DNA of 64,000 bases from Streptomyces aureocirculatus (GCF_000720475.1 NZ_JOAP01000029.1:25765-89764); one strand, 5' to 3'. Shown: positions 16,172-32,360, numbered from the stretch's first letter. Notes: generated from the sequence alone by a model not told the origin. Translations and numbers: made by a program.

Positions 16172-16459
16172 GTGACGGACGCCGTGGGCTCCATCGACAT
16201 GCCTGATGCCCAGGACGAGGCGCCGGACTCCAAGAAGAAGGCGCGCAAGGGCGGTAAGCGCGGCAAGAAGGGCCCTCTGGGCCGACTGGCACTGTTCTAC
16301 CGCCAGATTGTCGCCGAGCTCCGCAAGGTCGTCTGGCCGACGCGCAGCCAGCTCACGACGTACACCACGGTCGTGATCATCTTCGTAGTCATCATGATTG
16401 GTCTCGTGACCGTGATTGACTATGGGTTCAGCAACCTCATCAAGTACATCTTCGGCTGA
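16172..16459 (+). CDS. secE: Preprotein translocase subunit SecE
   Basis: The 95-residue single-span subunit of the SecYEG channel has a charged, Lys-rich N-terminus ([14 protein letters not shown]), the amphipathic hinge [20 protein letters not shown] and one membrane helix at about residues 65-85. The GTG at 16172 ([17 protein letters not shown]) has AGGTGAG upstream and agrees with S. coelicolor SecE; an in-frame ATG at 16199 is less likely. It lies between tRNA-Trp and nusG. A hairpin follows its stop. Confidence 0.96.
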   Translation: MTDAVGSIDMPDAQDEAPDSKKKARKGGKRGKKGPLGRLALFYRQIVAELRKVVWPTRSQLTTYTTVVIIFVVIMIGLVTVIDYGFSNLIKYIFG

Positions 16460-16471
16460 GCCGAGAGCGAA

Positions 16472-16491
16472 GGGCGCCGCACCCGGCGCCC
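16472..16491 (+). terminator. Hairpin between secE and nusG
   Basis: Stem 16472-16479 with 16484-16491 (GGGCGCCG/CGGCGCCC), loop CACC, then CTTT. It may attenuate or process the secE-nusG message. Confidence 0.5.
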
Positions 16492-16535
16492 CTTTCGCGT
16501 GTTCCACCCCTTGTATCCAGGAAGAAGCAGCCACC

Positions 16536-17513
16536 GTGTCTGACCCGAACCTGAACGACGCCGTTGAGCCTCGCGCGGAAAACGCGGAGTCCGTGGAGGA
16601 TCAGCTCGACATCGTCGAGGCGGCGGACGCCGAGGAGCCGGACCAGGCCGAGGCTGCGGACGCCGCCGCGGGCGAGCCCGCCGAGGAGGCGGCTCTGCAC
16701 GTGGAGTCCGACGAGGAGGCCGCCGCCGGTGGCGCCCCGGTCGCCGAGACCGACGAGGACGCCGAAGCGGCCGACGCCGTCGAAGCAGCCGACGCCGTCG
16801 AAGCAGCCGAGGACATCGAAGCAGCCGAGGACGCCGACGCCGTCGAAGCAGCCGAGGACGCCGAGGACGAGGCCCCCGCCGAGGAGGCCGAGCCCGTCGA
16901 CCCGGTCGCGGCCCTGCGTGACGAGCTGCGCGGCCTGCCCGGTGAGTGGTACGTCATCCACACGTACGCCGGTTACGAGAACCGCGTGAAGACCAACCTC
17001 GAGCAGCGCGCCGTCTCGCTGAACGTCGAGGACTTCATCTTCCAGGCCGAGGTGCCGCAGGAAGAGGTCGCGCAGATCAAGAACGGCGAGCGCAAGACCA
17101 TCCGCCAGAACAAGCTCCCCGGCTATGTCCTCGTGCGCATGGACCTGACGAACGAGTCCTGGGGCGTCGTCCGCAACACCCCGGGCGTCACCGGCTTCGT
17201 GGGCAACGCCTACGACCCGTACCCGCTGACCCTGGACGAGATCGTCAAGATGCTCGCCCCGGAGGCCGAGGAGAAGGCCGCCCGCGAGGCCGCCGAGGCC
17301 GAGGGCAAGCCGGCTCCGGCCCGCAAGGTCGAGGTCCAGGTCCTGGACTTCGAGGTGGGCGACTCGGTCACCGTCACCGACGGCCCGTTCGCCACGCTGC
17401 AGGCGACGATCAACGAGATCAACGCCGACTCGAAGAAGGTCAAGGGCCTGGTCGAGATCTTCGGCCGCGAGACCCCGGTCGAGCTGAGCTTCGACCAGAT
17501 CCAGAAGAACTGA
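16536..17513 (+). CDS. nusG: Transcription termination/antitermination factor NusG
   Basis: The 325-residue protein binds RNA polymerase and links it to Rho or the ribosome. The NGN domain starts at about residue 134 ([19 protein letters not shown]) and the KOW domain at about 270 ([20 protein letters not shown]). The first 130 residues are an acidic Ala/Glu/Asp-rich extension absent from E. coli NusG (181 residues), with an AA-D/E-repeat between about residues 76 and 110. GTG 16536 has AGGAAG upstream. Long acidic N-termini are usual in Streptomyces NusG. A strong terminator follows, so it is cut off from rplK. Confidence 0.96.
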   Translation: MSDPNLNDAVEPRAENAESVEDQLDIVEAADAEEPDQAEAADAAAGEPAEEAALHVESDEEAAAGGAPVAETDEDAEAADAVEAADAVEAAEDIEAAEDADAVEAAEDAEDEAPAEEAEPVDPVAALRDELRGLPGEWYVIHTYAGYENRVKTNLEQRAVSLNVEDFIFQAEVPQEEVAQIKNGERKTIRQNKLPGYVLVRMDLTNESWGVVRNTPGVTGFVGNAYDPYPLTLDEIVKMLAPEAEEKAAREAAEAEGKPAPARKVEVQVLDFEVGDSVTVTDGPFATLQATINEINADSKKVKGLVEIFGRETPVELSFDQIQKN

Positions 17514-17534
17514 TGTAGCGCATTCTTTGGCCAG

Positions 17535-17573
17535 AGCCCCTGAGCAGCGGGAAACCGCAGCTCAGGGGCTTTG
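17535..17573 (+). terminator. Terminator after nusG
   Basis: Stem 17535-17545 with 17560-17570 (AGCCCCTGAGC/GCTCAGGGGCT), inner GCGG/CCGC pairs, then TTTG. It ends the secE-nusG transcript. Confidence 0.88.
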
Positions 17574-17812
17574 TCGTGGGCAGGCCCAGTGGTTGTGTCG
17601 GTGAACGTGCCCGTGAATGTGCCCGTGATGTGTTCTGCGCCACAACCATCCGGGGCTCCGGGCTGTCTCACCTGTAGACGGAAACGCCCGATCCCTTATT
17701 TCACACCACTTCAGCCCGCTTATGGAGATCTCTGTCGCCATGCGTGGCGATTTGTGGTGCTCTGCGGCGGTACGGGGCGGGCGCACTCACCAATGAGCAA
17801 GGGGGACCACTG

Positions 17813-18340
17813 ATGCGTGCCCGTAAAACCGCGATAGCTGCCTCTGCCTGCGCCTTCGTCCTGTTCGGGGCCGGCTCCGCCCTGGCGGGAACCGGCCCCG
17901 CGCCCGCGCCCGACGCCAGAAGGGCGGCACCCCAGTCGACCGCCCCCTCGGCCGAGGGCAACCCGAAGAGCGTCAGGGCCCAGGCGGCGGGGGTCTGTTC
18001 CGACGCCTACCAGATCGGGGCCACGGCCTACATCGACCGGGCCGGTGCCCACGCCGCGTCGGTGAAGCAGTTCTACTCGCCGACGTGCAAGACGAACTAC
18101 GGCTACGTCTGGGTGTGGAAGAGCTTCCGCGACAAGGTCAAGGACTACGACGTCAGCACCGGCGTGTACAGCTTCGCGCGGGACGAGATCGTCGGCCAGG
18201 ACTGGTGGAACCAGACCAACGGCCAGGAGTTCTGGTCACTGCCCGCCAAGACGGCGGCCGAGTGCACCTCGGCCATCGGCCGGCTCCGTGCGCCCGGTGA
18301 CGCGCTCACGGGCCAGGCGATGACGTCCAAGCGCTGCTGA
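17813..18340 (+). CDS. Secreted four-cysteine protein of unknown function (DUF2690-like core)
   Basis: The 175-residue protein has a clear signal peptide (MRARKTAIAASACAFVLFGA, cleavage after SALA, about residue 25). A Pro/Ala-rich linker leads to a domain with four cysteines (VCSDAY, SPTCKTNY, AAECTS, terminal KRC), probably two disulfides. The stretch VKQFYSPTCKTNYGYVWV resembles the YSPxC-xxW core of DUF2690 proteins of streptomycetes; this is an inference. AGGGGG precedes the ATG. It sits between nusG and rplK, flanked by its own terminators, where S. coelicolor has no gene (from memory). Function unknown. Confidence 0.8.
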   Translation: MRARKTAIAASACAFVLFGAGSALAGTGPAPAPDARRAAPQSTAPSAEGNPKSVRAQAAGVCSDAYQIGATAYIDRAGAHAASVKQFYSPTCKTNYGYVWVWKSFRDKVKDYDVSTGVYSFARDEIVGQDWWNQTNGQEFWSLPAKTAAECTSAIGRLRAPGDALTGQAMTSKRC

Positions 18341-18358
18341 CGGCGGCCTCCGGAAGGC

Positions 18359-18391
18359 GCGGGCCCCGGTCCTTGGGAGGCCGGGGCCCGC
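18359..18391 (+). terminator. Terminator after the secreted protein gene
   Basis: A perfect 11-bp stem, 18359-18369 with 18381-18391 (GCGGGCCCCGG/CCGGGGCCCGC). It separates this gene from rplK. Confidence 0.8.
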
Positions 18392-18410
18392 GGCCTGTGC
18401 AGTTATCGGT

Positions 18411-18439
18411 TTGGGCCCCGCCGAGATACCCGTTATCGT
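18411..18439 (+). promoter_or_regulatory. Candidate promoter of rplK-rplA
   Basis: TTGGGC at 18411-18416, 17 bp, TATCGT at 18434-18439. A start near 18446 would leave an 89-base leader before rplK. Confidence 0.5.
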
Positions 18440-18534
18440 AGTGCGGTATGCCTCCATCCGAATGATCGCGACTATCGACGACGATCATCGTCACGGATGG
18501 GGCTCAACACTCTCACTAGGACCCGGAGAGAGCT

Positions 18535-18969
18535 ATGCCTCCCAAGAAGAAGAAGGTCACGGGGCTTATCAAGCTCCAGATCCAGGCCGGCGCAGCCAAC
18601 CCGGCCCCGCCGGTCGGCCCCGCGCTGGGCCAGCACGGCGTGAACATCATGGAGTTCTGCAAGGCGTACAACGCCGCGACCGAGTCGCAGCGTGGCTGGG
18701 TGATCCCGGTGGAGATCACGGTCTACGAGGACCGTTCCTTCACCTTCATCACCAAGACGCCGCCGGCCGCCAAGATGATCCTCAAGGCCGCGGGCGTGGA
18801 GAAGGGCTCCGGCGAGCCGCACAAGACCAAGGTCGCCAAGATCACCGAGGCGCAGGTCCGCGAGATCGCCACCACCAAGATGCCCGACCTCAACGCGAAC
18901 GACCTGGACGCCGCGTCGAAGATCATCGCCGGCACCGCCCGTTCCATGGGCATCACGGTCGAGGGCTGA
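18535..18969 (+). CDS. rplK: 50S ribosomal protein L11
   Basis: The 144-residue protein of the GTPase-associated centre binds 23S rRNA and is needed for RelA activation and thiostrepton binding. The N-terminal domain has [20 protein letters not shown] (Pro-rich loop, site of thiopeptide resistance changes); the C-terminal RNA-binding domain is intact. GGAGAG precedes the ATG. It lies 104 bases before rplA and has its own promoter region because a terminator and an extra gene separate it from nusG. Confidence 0.97.
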
Positions 18970-19073
18970 TCCCAGCTCCCGACGGAGCCGCGCAGTCGGC
19001 ACCGTGACCTGAAGTGGCAGGGCCAGGCGCTGGTCCGGACCACGAACTCCAAACCTGAACCTCAGGAGTAGAA

Positions 19074-19796
19074 GTGAAGCGCAGCAAGACTCTCCGCGCT
19101 GCGGACGCCAAGATCGACCGGGACAAGCTCTACGCCCCGCTCGAGGCCGTCCGTCTCGCCAAGGAGACCTCCGCGACCAAGTTCGACGGCACCGTCGAGG
19201 TCGCCATGCGTCTGGGTGTCGACCCGCGCAAGGCCGACCAGATGGTCCGTGGCACCGTGAACCTCCCGCACGGCACCGGCAAGACCGCCCGGGTCCTGGT
19301 CTTCGCGACCGGTGACCGTGCTGCGGCCGCGGAAGCCGCTGGAGCCGACATCGTCGGCGCCGACGAGCTCATCGACGAGGTCGCGAAGGGCCGCCTGGAC
19401 TTCGACGCCGTCGTCGCCACCCCGGACCTCATGGGCAAGGTCGGCCGCCTCGGCCGCGTGCTCGGTCCGCGTGGTCTGATGCCGAACCCGAAGACCGGCA
19501 CCGTCACCCCCGACGTCGTGAAGGCTGTCAACGACATCAAGGGCGGCAAGATCGAGTTCCGCGTCGACAAGCACTCGAACCTGCACTTCATCATCGGCAA
19601 GGCGTCCTTCGACGACACCAAGCTGGTGGAGAACTACGCCGCGGCCCTGGAGGAGATCCTCCGTCTGAAGCCGTCGGCCGCCAAGGGTCGCTACATCAAG
19701 AAGGCCGCCATCACCACCACGATGGGCCCCGGCATTCCGCTGGACTCCAACCGCACCCGCAACCTCCTCGTCGAGGAGGACCCGGCCGCCGTCTGA
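19074..19796 (+). CDS. rplA: 50S ribosomal protein L1
   Basis: The 240-residue protein builds the L1 stalk that moves E-site tRNA out of the ribosome. [19 protein letters not shown] is the L1 signature. In many bacteria L1 also represses its own operon by binding the mRNA; no L1-site mimic was identified here. The GTG at 19074 follows AGGAG. A terminator with five Ts ends the operon. Confidence 0.97.
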   Translation: MKRSKTLRAADAKIDRDKLYAPLEAVRLAKETSATKFDGTVEVAMRLGVDPRKADQMVRGTVNLPHGTGKTARVLVFATGDRAAAAEAAGADIVGADELIDEVAKGRLDFDAVVATPDLMGKVGRLGRVLGPRGLMPNPKTGTVTPDVVKAVNDIKGGKIEFRVDKHSNLHFIIGKASFDDTKLVENYAAALEEILRLKPSAAKGRYIKKAAITTTMGPGIPLDSNRTRNLLVEEDPAAV

Positions 19797-19828
19797 CACT
19801 GACGACAGCCGCGCCTGGCGCGTATGTG

Positions 19829-19872
19829 ACGGGTCCCGCAACCATTCTGGGTGCGGGGCCCGTCCCGTTTTT
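19829..19872 (+). terminator. Terminator after rplA
   Basis: Stem 19829-19840 with 19852-19863 (one wobble), followed by CCCG and TTTTT at 19868-19872. Confidence 0.88.
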
Positions 19873-19994
19873 CGGGTACATGCTCGAAGATACGTAAGGG
19901 CTGTGCCCGTACAGCGTTGGATACACGCGGGATACGCGGACGAGCGGACGCCTTCGGTGCGGCCGGCTCGCATGGACGCAAGGGGTGGGACGAC

Positions 19995-20939
19995 ATGAAC
20001 GGCACGACTGTGCGACGCATGGTGCTGGCGATCGCGACCGCGGCGGCCCTGACCGGGGGAGTGACAGCCTGCGGTTCGTCGGACGACTCCGGCGGCTCCA
20101 AGGGCTCAGGCGACGGCAAGGCGGGCCTGAACGCCGACCCGATAGCCGCGCTGCGCACCATCGAGAACTCCACCGACAAGGCGGACTCCGCCAAGGTCCG
20201 GTCCGAGACCACCATGGGCTCGGTGATGTCCATGAAGGCCGAGGGCGCCCTCGGCTGGGCCGACGGCCTCTCCGGCAACATGACCATCACGTACACCGGC
20301 GGCCAGATGGCCGAGACGATGCGCCAGGCCGGCAGCACCACCATGCAGGCCCGCTATCTGCCCGACGCCTACTACGCGAAGATGGGCGAGCAGTTCGCCG
20401 CCCAGGCAGGCGGCAAGCACTGGGTGAAGTACGCGTACGACGACCTGGAGAAGATCGGCGGCGGCTCCGGCGCGTACATGAAGGACGCGATGCAGAACAG
20501 CACGCCGCACCAGTCGGTGAAGATGCTGCTCGCCTCCGGTGACGTGAAGAAGGTCGGCGAGGAGAAGGTGCGGGGCGTGAACACCACGCACTACTCGGGC
20601 ACCGTCGACGTGGCCAAGCTGGCGGAGCGCAGCTCGGGCCTCAGCACTTCTCAACTCGCCGACATGAAGAAGCAGTTGGAGCAGGCCGGGGTCACCACCG
20701 AGACCATCGACATCTGGGTCGACGACGAGAACCTGCTCGTGAAGAAGACCGAGCGCGGCGAGACCAAGACCGGCACGCTCTCCGCCACCGCGCACTACAG
20801 CGACTACGGCACCGAGGTCTCCGCCGAGGAGCCGCCCGCCGACGACACCGCGGACTTCCGGGACCTCATGAACCAGCAGCCCGGCACCGGCAACCAGCAG
20901 CCCGGCACCGGCAACCAGCAGCCCGGCACCGGTAGCTGA
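19995..20939 (+). CDS. LppX/LprAFG-like lipoprotein with C-terminal heptapeptide repeats
   Basis: The 314-residue protein has a lipoprotein signal peptide: RR at residues 7-8, a hydrophobic core and lipobox VTAC with the acylated Cys near residue 24. A Ser/Gly-rich linker follows, then a domain with repeated beta-strand-like stretches (GNMTITYTGG, KHWVKYAYDDL, VRGVNTTHYSGTVDV, IDIWVDDENLLVKK) like the LppX/LprAFG lipid-binding family. It ends in three QQPGTGN/S units. AAGGGG precedes the ATG. It is a tandem paralogue of the next gene. Possible role: lipid or envelope handling. Confidence 0.78.
   Translation: MNGTTVRRMVLAIATAAALTGGVTACGSSDDSGGSKGSGDGKAGLNADPIAALRTIENSTDKADSAKVRSETTMGSVMSMKAEGALGWADGLSGNMTITYTGGQMAETMRQAGSTTMQARYLPDAYYAKMGEQFAAQAGGKHWVKYAYDDLEKIGGGSGAYMKDAMQNSTPHQSVKMLLASGDVKKVGEEKVRGVNTTHYSGTVDVAKLAERSSGLSTSQLADMKKQLEQAGVTTETIDIWVDDENLLVKKTERGETKTGTLSATAHYSDYGTEVSAEEPPADDTADFRDLMNQQPGTGNQQPGTGNQQPGTGS
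20871..20933 (+). repeat. Three 21-bp in-frame repeats (NQQPGTG)
   Basis: Units 20871-20891, 20892-20912 and 20913-20933 are almost identical and end 6 bases before the stop of the lipoprotein gene. They form a Gly/Pro/Gln tail that may vary in copy number. Confidence 0.88.
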
Positions 20940-20948
20940 CGCGGACCC

Positions 20949-20990
20949 CGCCCGGCGGGCCCCGGACCCGCCCCCGGGGCCCGCCGGGCG
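20949..20990 (+). terminator. Terminator between the two lipoprotein genes
   Basis: A perfect 15-bp GC-rich stem, 20949-20963 with 20976-20990, without a U tract. Confidence 0.75.
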
Positions 20991-21079
20991 AGCGCACAAC
21001 GAGGAAGAAGGCACCGCCTACCTTCAGGTAATGTCAGCGCACCGCAATAAGTGGATCAAATGTTCCTAGGGGTGGGGTC

Positions 21080-21940
21080 ATGAGCATTTCCGTACGTACG
21101 GGACACAAGAGAACCGCAGGCGCCGCGCTGGCCGCTCTGCTGCTCGCCGGGGGCGCCGTCGGCTGTGGTTCGGAGAAGTCCGACAAGGCGGACAAGGCCG
21201 GGGGTGACATGGCGCCCGCGGCGGCCGTGAAGAAGGCCGCGGACAAGACCGAGGACCTGACCTCGTTCACCTTCCGTATGAAGGGCAGCGTCCCGGGTGA
21301 CGGGCGGGTCCAGGCCGAGGCGGCGATGAGCACCGAGCCGCTCGCCATGAGCATGAAGATGAGTTCGCCCGAGCAGGGCCTGGAGAAGACGGAGATCCGT
21401 CTCGTCGACGGGGCCATCTACCTCGGCGGCGGCAAGGAGGCCGCCAAGGAGATGGACGGCAAGCGCTGGGTCAAGTTCGCCCACACCAAGGGCAAGGGCG
21501 CCGCCAAGCAGGAGGGCAGCTCGCTCTCCGCCCAGGCGGACAACAACCCTGCCGACCAGTCCACGCTCCTGACCGGCTCCGACGACCTGAAGAAGGTCGG
21601 CACCGAGAAGGTCGAGGGCGTCGAGACCACCCACTACAAGGGCACGGTCTCGCTGGACCGGATGCGTGACCTCCTGAAGGACGAGGACGCGGCCACCAAG
21701 AAGCGCCGCGAGAAGAGCCTCAAGGAGTACGAGGACATGGGCGTCGAGAAGCTCACGATGGACATGTGGATCGACGGCGAGGACCACACCAAGCAGTTCC
21801 GCGCCCAGGGCAAGGCCAACAAGGGCCTCCTCGACATGACCATCACGTTCCTCGGCTACAACGAGCCGGTGAAGGTCTCCGCGCCGCCGAAGAGCCAGGT
21901 CATGGACCTCGCGGCGGAGATGGAGAAGGCCGGTAGCTGA
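21080..21940 (+). CDS. LppX/LprAFG-like lipoprotein, second copy
   Basis: The 286-residue protein has a lipoprotein signal peptide with lipobox GAVGC (Cys about residue 29). A Lys/Asp-rich linker follows, then the same domain as the upstream gene, including [20 protein letters not shown] and [16 protein letters not shown]. It lacks the repeat tail. The GGGGTGGGG before ATG 21080 is a strong but unusual Shine-Dalgarno. The pair lies between rplA and rplJ, as in S. coelicolor (from memory), and is probably anchored to the outer face of the membrane. Confidence 0.78.
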   Translation: MSISVRTGHKRTAGAALAALLLAGGAVGCGSEKSDKADKAGGDMAPAAAVKKAADKTEDLTSFTFRMKGSVPGDGRVQAEAAMSTEPLAMSMKMSSPEQGLEKTEIRLVDGAIYLGGGKEAAKEMDGKRWVKFAHTKGKGAAKQEGSSLSAQADNNPADQSTLLTGSDDLKKVGTEKVEGVETTHYKGTVSLDRMRDLLKDEDAATKKRREKSLKEYEDMGVEKLTMDMWIDGEDHTKQFRAQGKANKGLLDMTITFLGYNEPVKVSAPPKSQVMDLAAEMEKAGS

Positions 21941-21946
21941 CCCGAT

Positions 21947-21976
21947 TTGCCTGTCGCGACCGTGTTCGCGTAGTCT
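21947..21976 (+). promoter_or_regulatory. Promoter of rplJ-rplL
   Basis: TTGCCT at 21947-21952, 18 bp, TAGTCT at 21971-21976. The start would be near 21983, at the 5' edge of the L10 leader. Confidence 0.6.
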
Positions 21977-21982
21977 TCCGAA

Positions 21983-22152
21983 GAAGCCAAAGACCGCTGG
22001 TCGTTACCGTGCGCTCGCAAGAGGGCGCGGTGGCCGAAGGATCCGCTGAAGCTGCGGACGACCCGCGTAGGTGACTGTGGAAGTGCTCCCGGATGACTGT
22101 GTCGTCAGGTCGAGCTCACGCCCCGTGCGCCTGCGCCGGGGCGTTTCGTTTT
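21983..22152 (+). promoter_or_regulatory. L10 ribosomal-protein leader with attenuator
   Basis: The 5' UTR of rplJ carries the conserved AGCCAAAGACCGCTGGT start and the downstream CCGAAGGATCCGCTGAAGCT region of the L10 leader family, which binds the L10-L7/L12 complex. It ends in a hairpin, 22118-22125 with 22137-22144, followed by a T-rich run to 22152, consistent with transcription attenuation. The remaining 100 bases to rplJ hold a strong GGAAGGAGG. Family recognition is by eye; a covariance search would settle it. Confidence 0.75.
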
Positions 22153-22255
22153 GTGCAGAACCCCTTCCCCGTGTGCCTGATTCAGGCGGTCCGGCAGTAC
22201 GCGGCTGATCGCAAGGTCAGTCGAGGATCATCACCCCGGAAGGAGGCCGAGGCTC

Positions 22256-22783
22256 ATGGCGACGTCCGACAAGGTCGCAGCCGTCGAGGAGATCGCGCAG
22301 AAGCTGCGCGACTCCAACGCTGCTGTTGTCACTTCTTACACCGGACTGTCCGTGGCGCAGCTCAAGGAGCTTCGCCGTTCTCTCGGCGAGAACGCTCAGT
22401 ACCGTGTGGTGAAGAACACGCTGACCAAGATCGCGGCCAACGAGGCCGGGATCGAGCTGGACGAGCACCTCAAGGGCTCGACCGCTGTTGCCTTCGTGAC
22501 CGGTGACCCGGTCACGGCGGCGAAGGGTCTTCGTGACTTCGCCAAGGACAACCCCGCTCTCGTCATCAAGGGCGGTGTCCTTGATGGCAAGGCGCTGTCC
22601 GCCGACGAGATCAAGAAGCTTGCGGACCTCGAGTCCCGCGAGGTTCTGCTCGCCAAGCTGGCGGGTGCCATGAAGGGCAAGCAGACTCAGGCTGCTCAGG
22701 TCTTCCAGGCGCTCCCGTCGAAGCTCGTCCGCACCGTGGACGCGCTTCGCGCCAAGCAGGGCGAGCAGGGCGGTGCCGAGTAA
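22256..22783 (+). CDS. rplJ: 50S ribosomal protein L10
   Basis: The 175-residue protein forms the base of the ribosomal stalk, binding 23S rRNA at its N-terminus and L7/L12 dimers through its C-terminal helix. [20 protein letters not shown] and [12 protein letters not shown] are typical. With L7/L12 it should repress its own leader. GGAAGGAGG precedes the ATG. It is followed by rplL 110 bases later. Confidence 0.97.
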   Translation: MATSDKVAAVEEIAQKLRDSNAAVVTSYTGLSVAQLKELRRSLGENAQYRVVKNTLTKIAANEAGIELDEHLKGSTAVAFVTGDPVTAAKGLRDFAKDNPALVIKGGVLDGKALSADEIKKLADLESREVLLAKLAGAMKGKQTQAAQVFQALPSKLVRTVDALRAKQGEQGGAE

Positions 22784-22893
22784 TTCGGCTCGCACCATGA
22801 CCGCCGTCTGAGGCGACGGTCATAGCGGGCCCTTTGTACGCCCGCCTCTCATGTACATCCGGCACCAGCCGAATTAGTGGAAGGACCGCCATC

Positions 22894-23277
22894 ATGGCGA
22901 AGCTCAGCCAGGACGACCTGCTCGCGCAGTTCGAGGACATGACCCTCATCGAGCTCTCCGGCTTCGTGAAGGCCTTCGAGGAGAAGTTCGACGTCACCGC
23001 CGCCGCGGCCGTCGCCGTCGCCGCCCCCGGCGCCCCCGGTGCCCCGGCCGAGGCCGTCGAGGAGCAGGACGAGTTCGACGTCATCCTCACCGGCGCCGGC
23101 GACAAGAAGATCCAGGTCATCAAGGTCGTGCGTGAGCTGACCTCCCTGGGTCTGAAGGAGGCCAAGGACCTCGTCGACGGCACCCCGAAGCCGGTCCTCG
23201 AGAAGGTCGCCAAGGACGCCGCGGAGAAGGCCGCCGAGGCCCTCAAGGGCGCCGGCGCCTCCGTCGAGGTCAAGTAA
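22894..23277 (+). CDS. rplL: 50S ribosomal protein L7/L12
   Basis: The 127-residue stalk protein recruits translational GTPases. The N-terminal dimerisation domain ([20 protein letters not shown]) leads to an Ala/Pro hinge ([12 protein letters not shown]) and the globular C-terminal domain ([30 protein letters not shown]). GTGGAAGG precedes ATG 22894; an upstream in-frame start at 22834 is not supported by homology. A hairpin at 23384-23421 lies beyond it. Confidence 0.97.
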   Translation: MAKLSQDDLLAQFEDMTLIELSGFVKAFEEKFDVTAAAAVAVAAPGAPGAPAEAVEEQDEFDVILTGAGDKKIQVIKVVRELTSLGLKEAKDLVDGTPKPVLEKVAKDAAEKAAEALKGAGASVEVK

Positions 23278-23383
23278 GACCTTGCCGGGAGTCCTGTGAC
23301 TCCTCGGGCCCCGGGGCCCCCTGGCGGGTCCCGGCGGCCCACGCGCCGCACGGCGTGAGAAATCGCGCTGTAACGCATACGTA

Positions 23384-23421
23384 CCGAAGGGCGATCACCC
23401 AGTTGGGTGGTCGCCCTTCGG
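23384..23421 (+). terminator. 18-bp hairpin after rplL
   Basis: Stem 23384-23401 with 23404-23421 (one wobble). There is no U tract, so termination may be partial, leaving some rplJL-rpoBC read-through. Confidence 0.65.
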
Positions 23422-23440
23422 CGTTGCCGTGACGGGTGCC

Positions 23441-23468
23441 TTGCACTGTCGGCACCGGCGAGTATGGT
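23441..23468 (+). promoter_or_regulatory. Candidate upstream promoter of rpoB
   Basis: TTGCAC at 23441-23446, 16 bp, TATGGT at 23463-23468. Confidence 0.45.
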
Positions 23469-23701
23469 GATCTTCGTTGTGCCTCCGGACGGCCCCCGGT
23501 GGCTCCCGATCCGGAGCCTGTCGGGGCATGGGGGGCCTTGACGAACCGCACGCAGCGCGCAATTCTCAGGACGCGTCGCCACAACGATCCGGATCCGAGG
23601 CATGGATCGGCGGCGAAGAGGGCAGTATCGATGTGCATCGAGATCGAGGGCGTGGCTTGCAGCAGGGGTTGAGAACAACGAGGGTCTTCAAAAACCCGCA
23701 C

Positions 23702-23730
23702 TGGACATCAGTGAGCCGAGTGGCTACACT
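23702..23730 (+). promoter_or_regulatory. Candidate main promoter of rpoBC
   Basis: TGGACA at 23702-23707, 17 bp, TACACT at 23725-23730, close to consensus. A start near 23737 would give a leader of about 178 bases. Confidence 0.6.
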
Positions 23731-23914
23731 GACCCTTTGCGCTGCCTGTTAGCTGCCTCCTGCCCGTCACCAGGGGCATGCCCATGCTTGAGCACTGTGG
23801 ACAGAATCGGCCCTGACCTGGCCCTCTTCGGGTAAGTCGGGGAACGCCTCCCACTGTGTCCAGCTTGGGACCGGTACGCGCGTAGTGAGTCCGAGCCCTC
23901 GGAAGGACCCCCTC

Positions 23915-27400
<3,486 letters not shown>

Positions 27401-27401
27401 C

Positions 27402-27450
27402 GGGTCCGGTCGGGACCTCACTCGTGAGGTCCCGGCCTTGCCCCGGACCC
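27402..27450 (+). other. Nested hairpin between rpoB and rpoC
   Basis: CGGGACCTCA/TGAGGTCCCG (27411-27420 with 27425-27434) is enclosed by GGGTCCGG/CCGGACCC (27402-27409 with 27443-27450). No T run follows. It may be a processing or pausing element rather than a terminator. Confidence 0.65.
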
Positions 27451-27525
27451 GTACAGACCATGATGAAGCGCCTTTTTACTCGCTAACGCGAGGGGCACAA
27501 CCCCGAAAGAGGGATTGACGACAAA

Positions 27526-31440
<3,915 letters not shown>

Positions 31441-31456
31441 GAGCACACAGCGCACC

Positions 31457-31500
31457 CCGCGGGGCGGACATCCGGCAGCGGCCGGGTGGCCGCCCCGCGG
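31457..31500 (+). terminator. Terminator after rpoC
   Basis: An 11-bp perfect stem, 31457-31467 with 31490-31500 (CCGCGGGGCGG/CCGCCCCGCGG), 22-base loop. Confidence 0.7.
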
Positions 31501-31548
31501 CGCGTTGGCGCATGATGGGGGGCACACATCTTCTCGGGGGAGGCGTGC

Positions 31549-32121
31549 GTGACGAATCCGTCGTGGCAGCCAGGTCCGTGGCCGCCCGGGCAGGGGCTGC
31601 CCGCGCAGTCCGGACAGCCCGGCCGGCCGCCCATGCACTTCGGGCCGCAGGGGCCGCCGTCGATGCTCGCCGGGCACTCCGACCGCGAACGCGCGGTCGA
31701 TGTGCTGCGGGCGGGTTTCGCCGAGGGACGCCTCCAGCAGGACGAGTACGAGCGGCGCGTGGAGCGTGCCTACCAGGCCCGCACGGTGGGGGAGCTGGGC
31801 CTGCTCGTCGCCGACCTGCCGCAGGGCCCCATCGGCTTCCAGCAGCCCGCTCCGCAGTACGTGCCGCCCACCTTCCTGCCCGTGGCACCGCCCACCAACG
31901 GCAAGGCCGGTGCCGCCCTCGCCTGCGGCATCGGCACGTTCTTCACCGTCGGCGCCACCGCCGTGCCCGCGGTCATCCTCGGCCACATGGCCCGCTCGGA
32001 GATCCGGCGCACCCATGAGGGCGGCGACGGGATGGCGGTGGCGGGGCTTGTGCTCGGGTATCTGTCGATCGTGGGGTGGGCGCTGCTGCTGCTGTTGATC
32101 GTTTCGGCGTCCTCGGGCTGA
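31549..32121 (+). CDS. DUF1707/DUF4190 domain membrane protein
   Basis: The 190-residue protein has a Pro/Gly-rich N-terminus (about 40 residues). A DUF1707 segment follows (SDRERAVDVLRAGFAEGRLQ, DEYERRVERAYQARTVGEL), then a linker and a DUF4190 region with two membrane helices (ACGIGTFFTVGATAVPAVIL and VLGYLSIVGWALLLLLIVSA). Such proteins are common in actinobacteria and of unknown function. GTG 31549 has GGGGAGG upstream. It stands alone between rpoC and the str operon. Confidence 0.85.
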   Translation: MTNPSWQPGPWPPGQGLPAQSGQPGRPPMHFGPQGPPSMLAGHSDRERAVDVLRAGFAEGRLQQDEYERRVERAYQARTVGELGLLVADLPQGPIGFQQPAPQYVPPTFLPVAPPTNGKAGAALACGIGTFFTVGATAVPAVILGHMARSEIRRTHEGGDGMAVAGLVLGYLSIVGWALLLLLIVSASSG

Positions 32122-32214
32122 CCGGGGGAGCTCGGCGGGCTGACCGGGAGGCTCGGCGGCACGGGGGAAAGTCCAGCCCTTCCGCCGGTGTGTCCGGACT
32201 GCGGGGTATTTGTT

Positions 32215-32243
32215 TTGACCGCAGCCAATGAGGTAGGTACGCT
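32215..32243 (+). promoter_or_regulatory. Promoter of the str operon (rpsL)
   Basis: TTGACC at 32215-32220, 17 bp, TACGCT at 32238-32243. A start near 32250 leaves a 186-base leader. Confidence 0.75.
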
Positions 32244-32360
32244 CAGACCTTGTGCCTGGGGTGTGCCTGGGCTCGTGTGCGTGTCCTCAACCGCACGGCG
32301 AGTCCGATCCGGCCACCGCAATCTGCGTCCTCCTCGTCCTCGGCGGGAGTCCGCGGCATT

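Larger units (their letters stand above)
23278..23914 (+). other. rplL-rpoB intergenic region (637 bp)
   Basis: No gene is supported here. It holds the hairpin at 23384-23421, two promoter candidates (23441-23468 and 23702-23730) and a leader of about 180 bases before the TTG start of rpoB. Part of rplJL transcription may also read through into rpoB. Confidence 0.7.

Noticed and set aside
16199..16201. ATG 16199 as the secE start.
   Set aside because: GTG 16172 has a good Shine-Dalgarno and matches the known Streptomyces N-terminus.
20871..20933. 21-bp repeats as a non-coding repeat element.
   Set aside because: They are in frame and encode a Gln-Pro-Gly tail of the lipoprotein.
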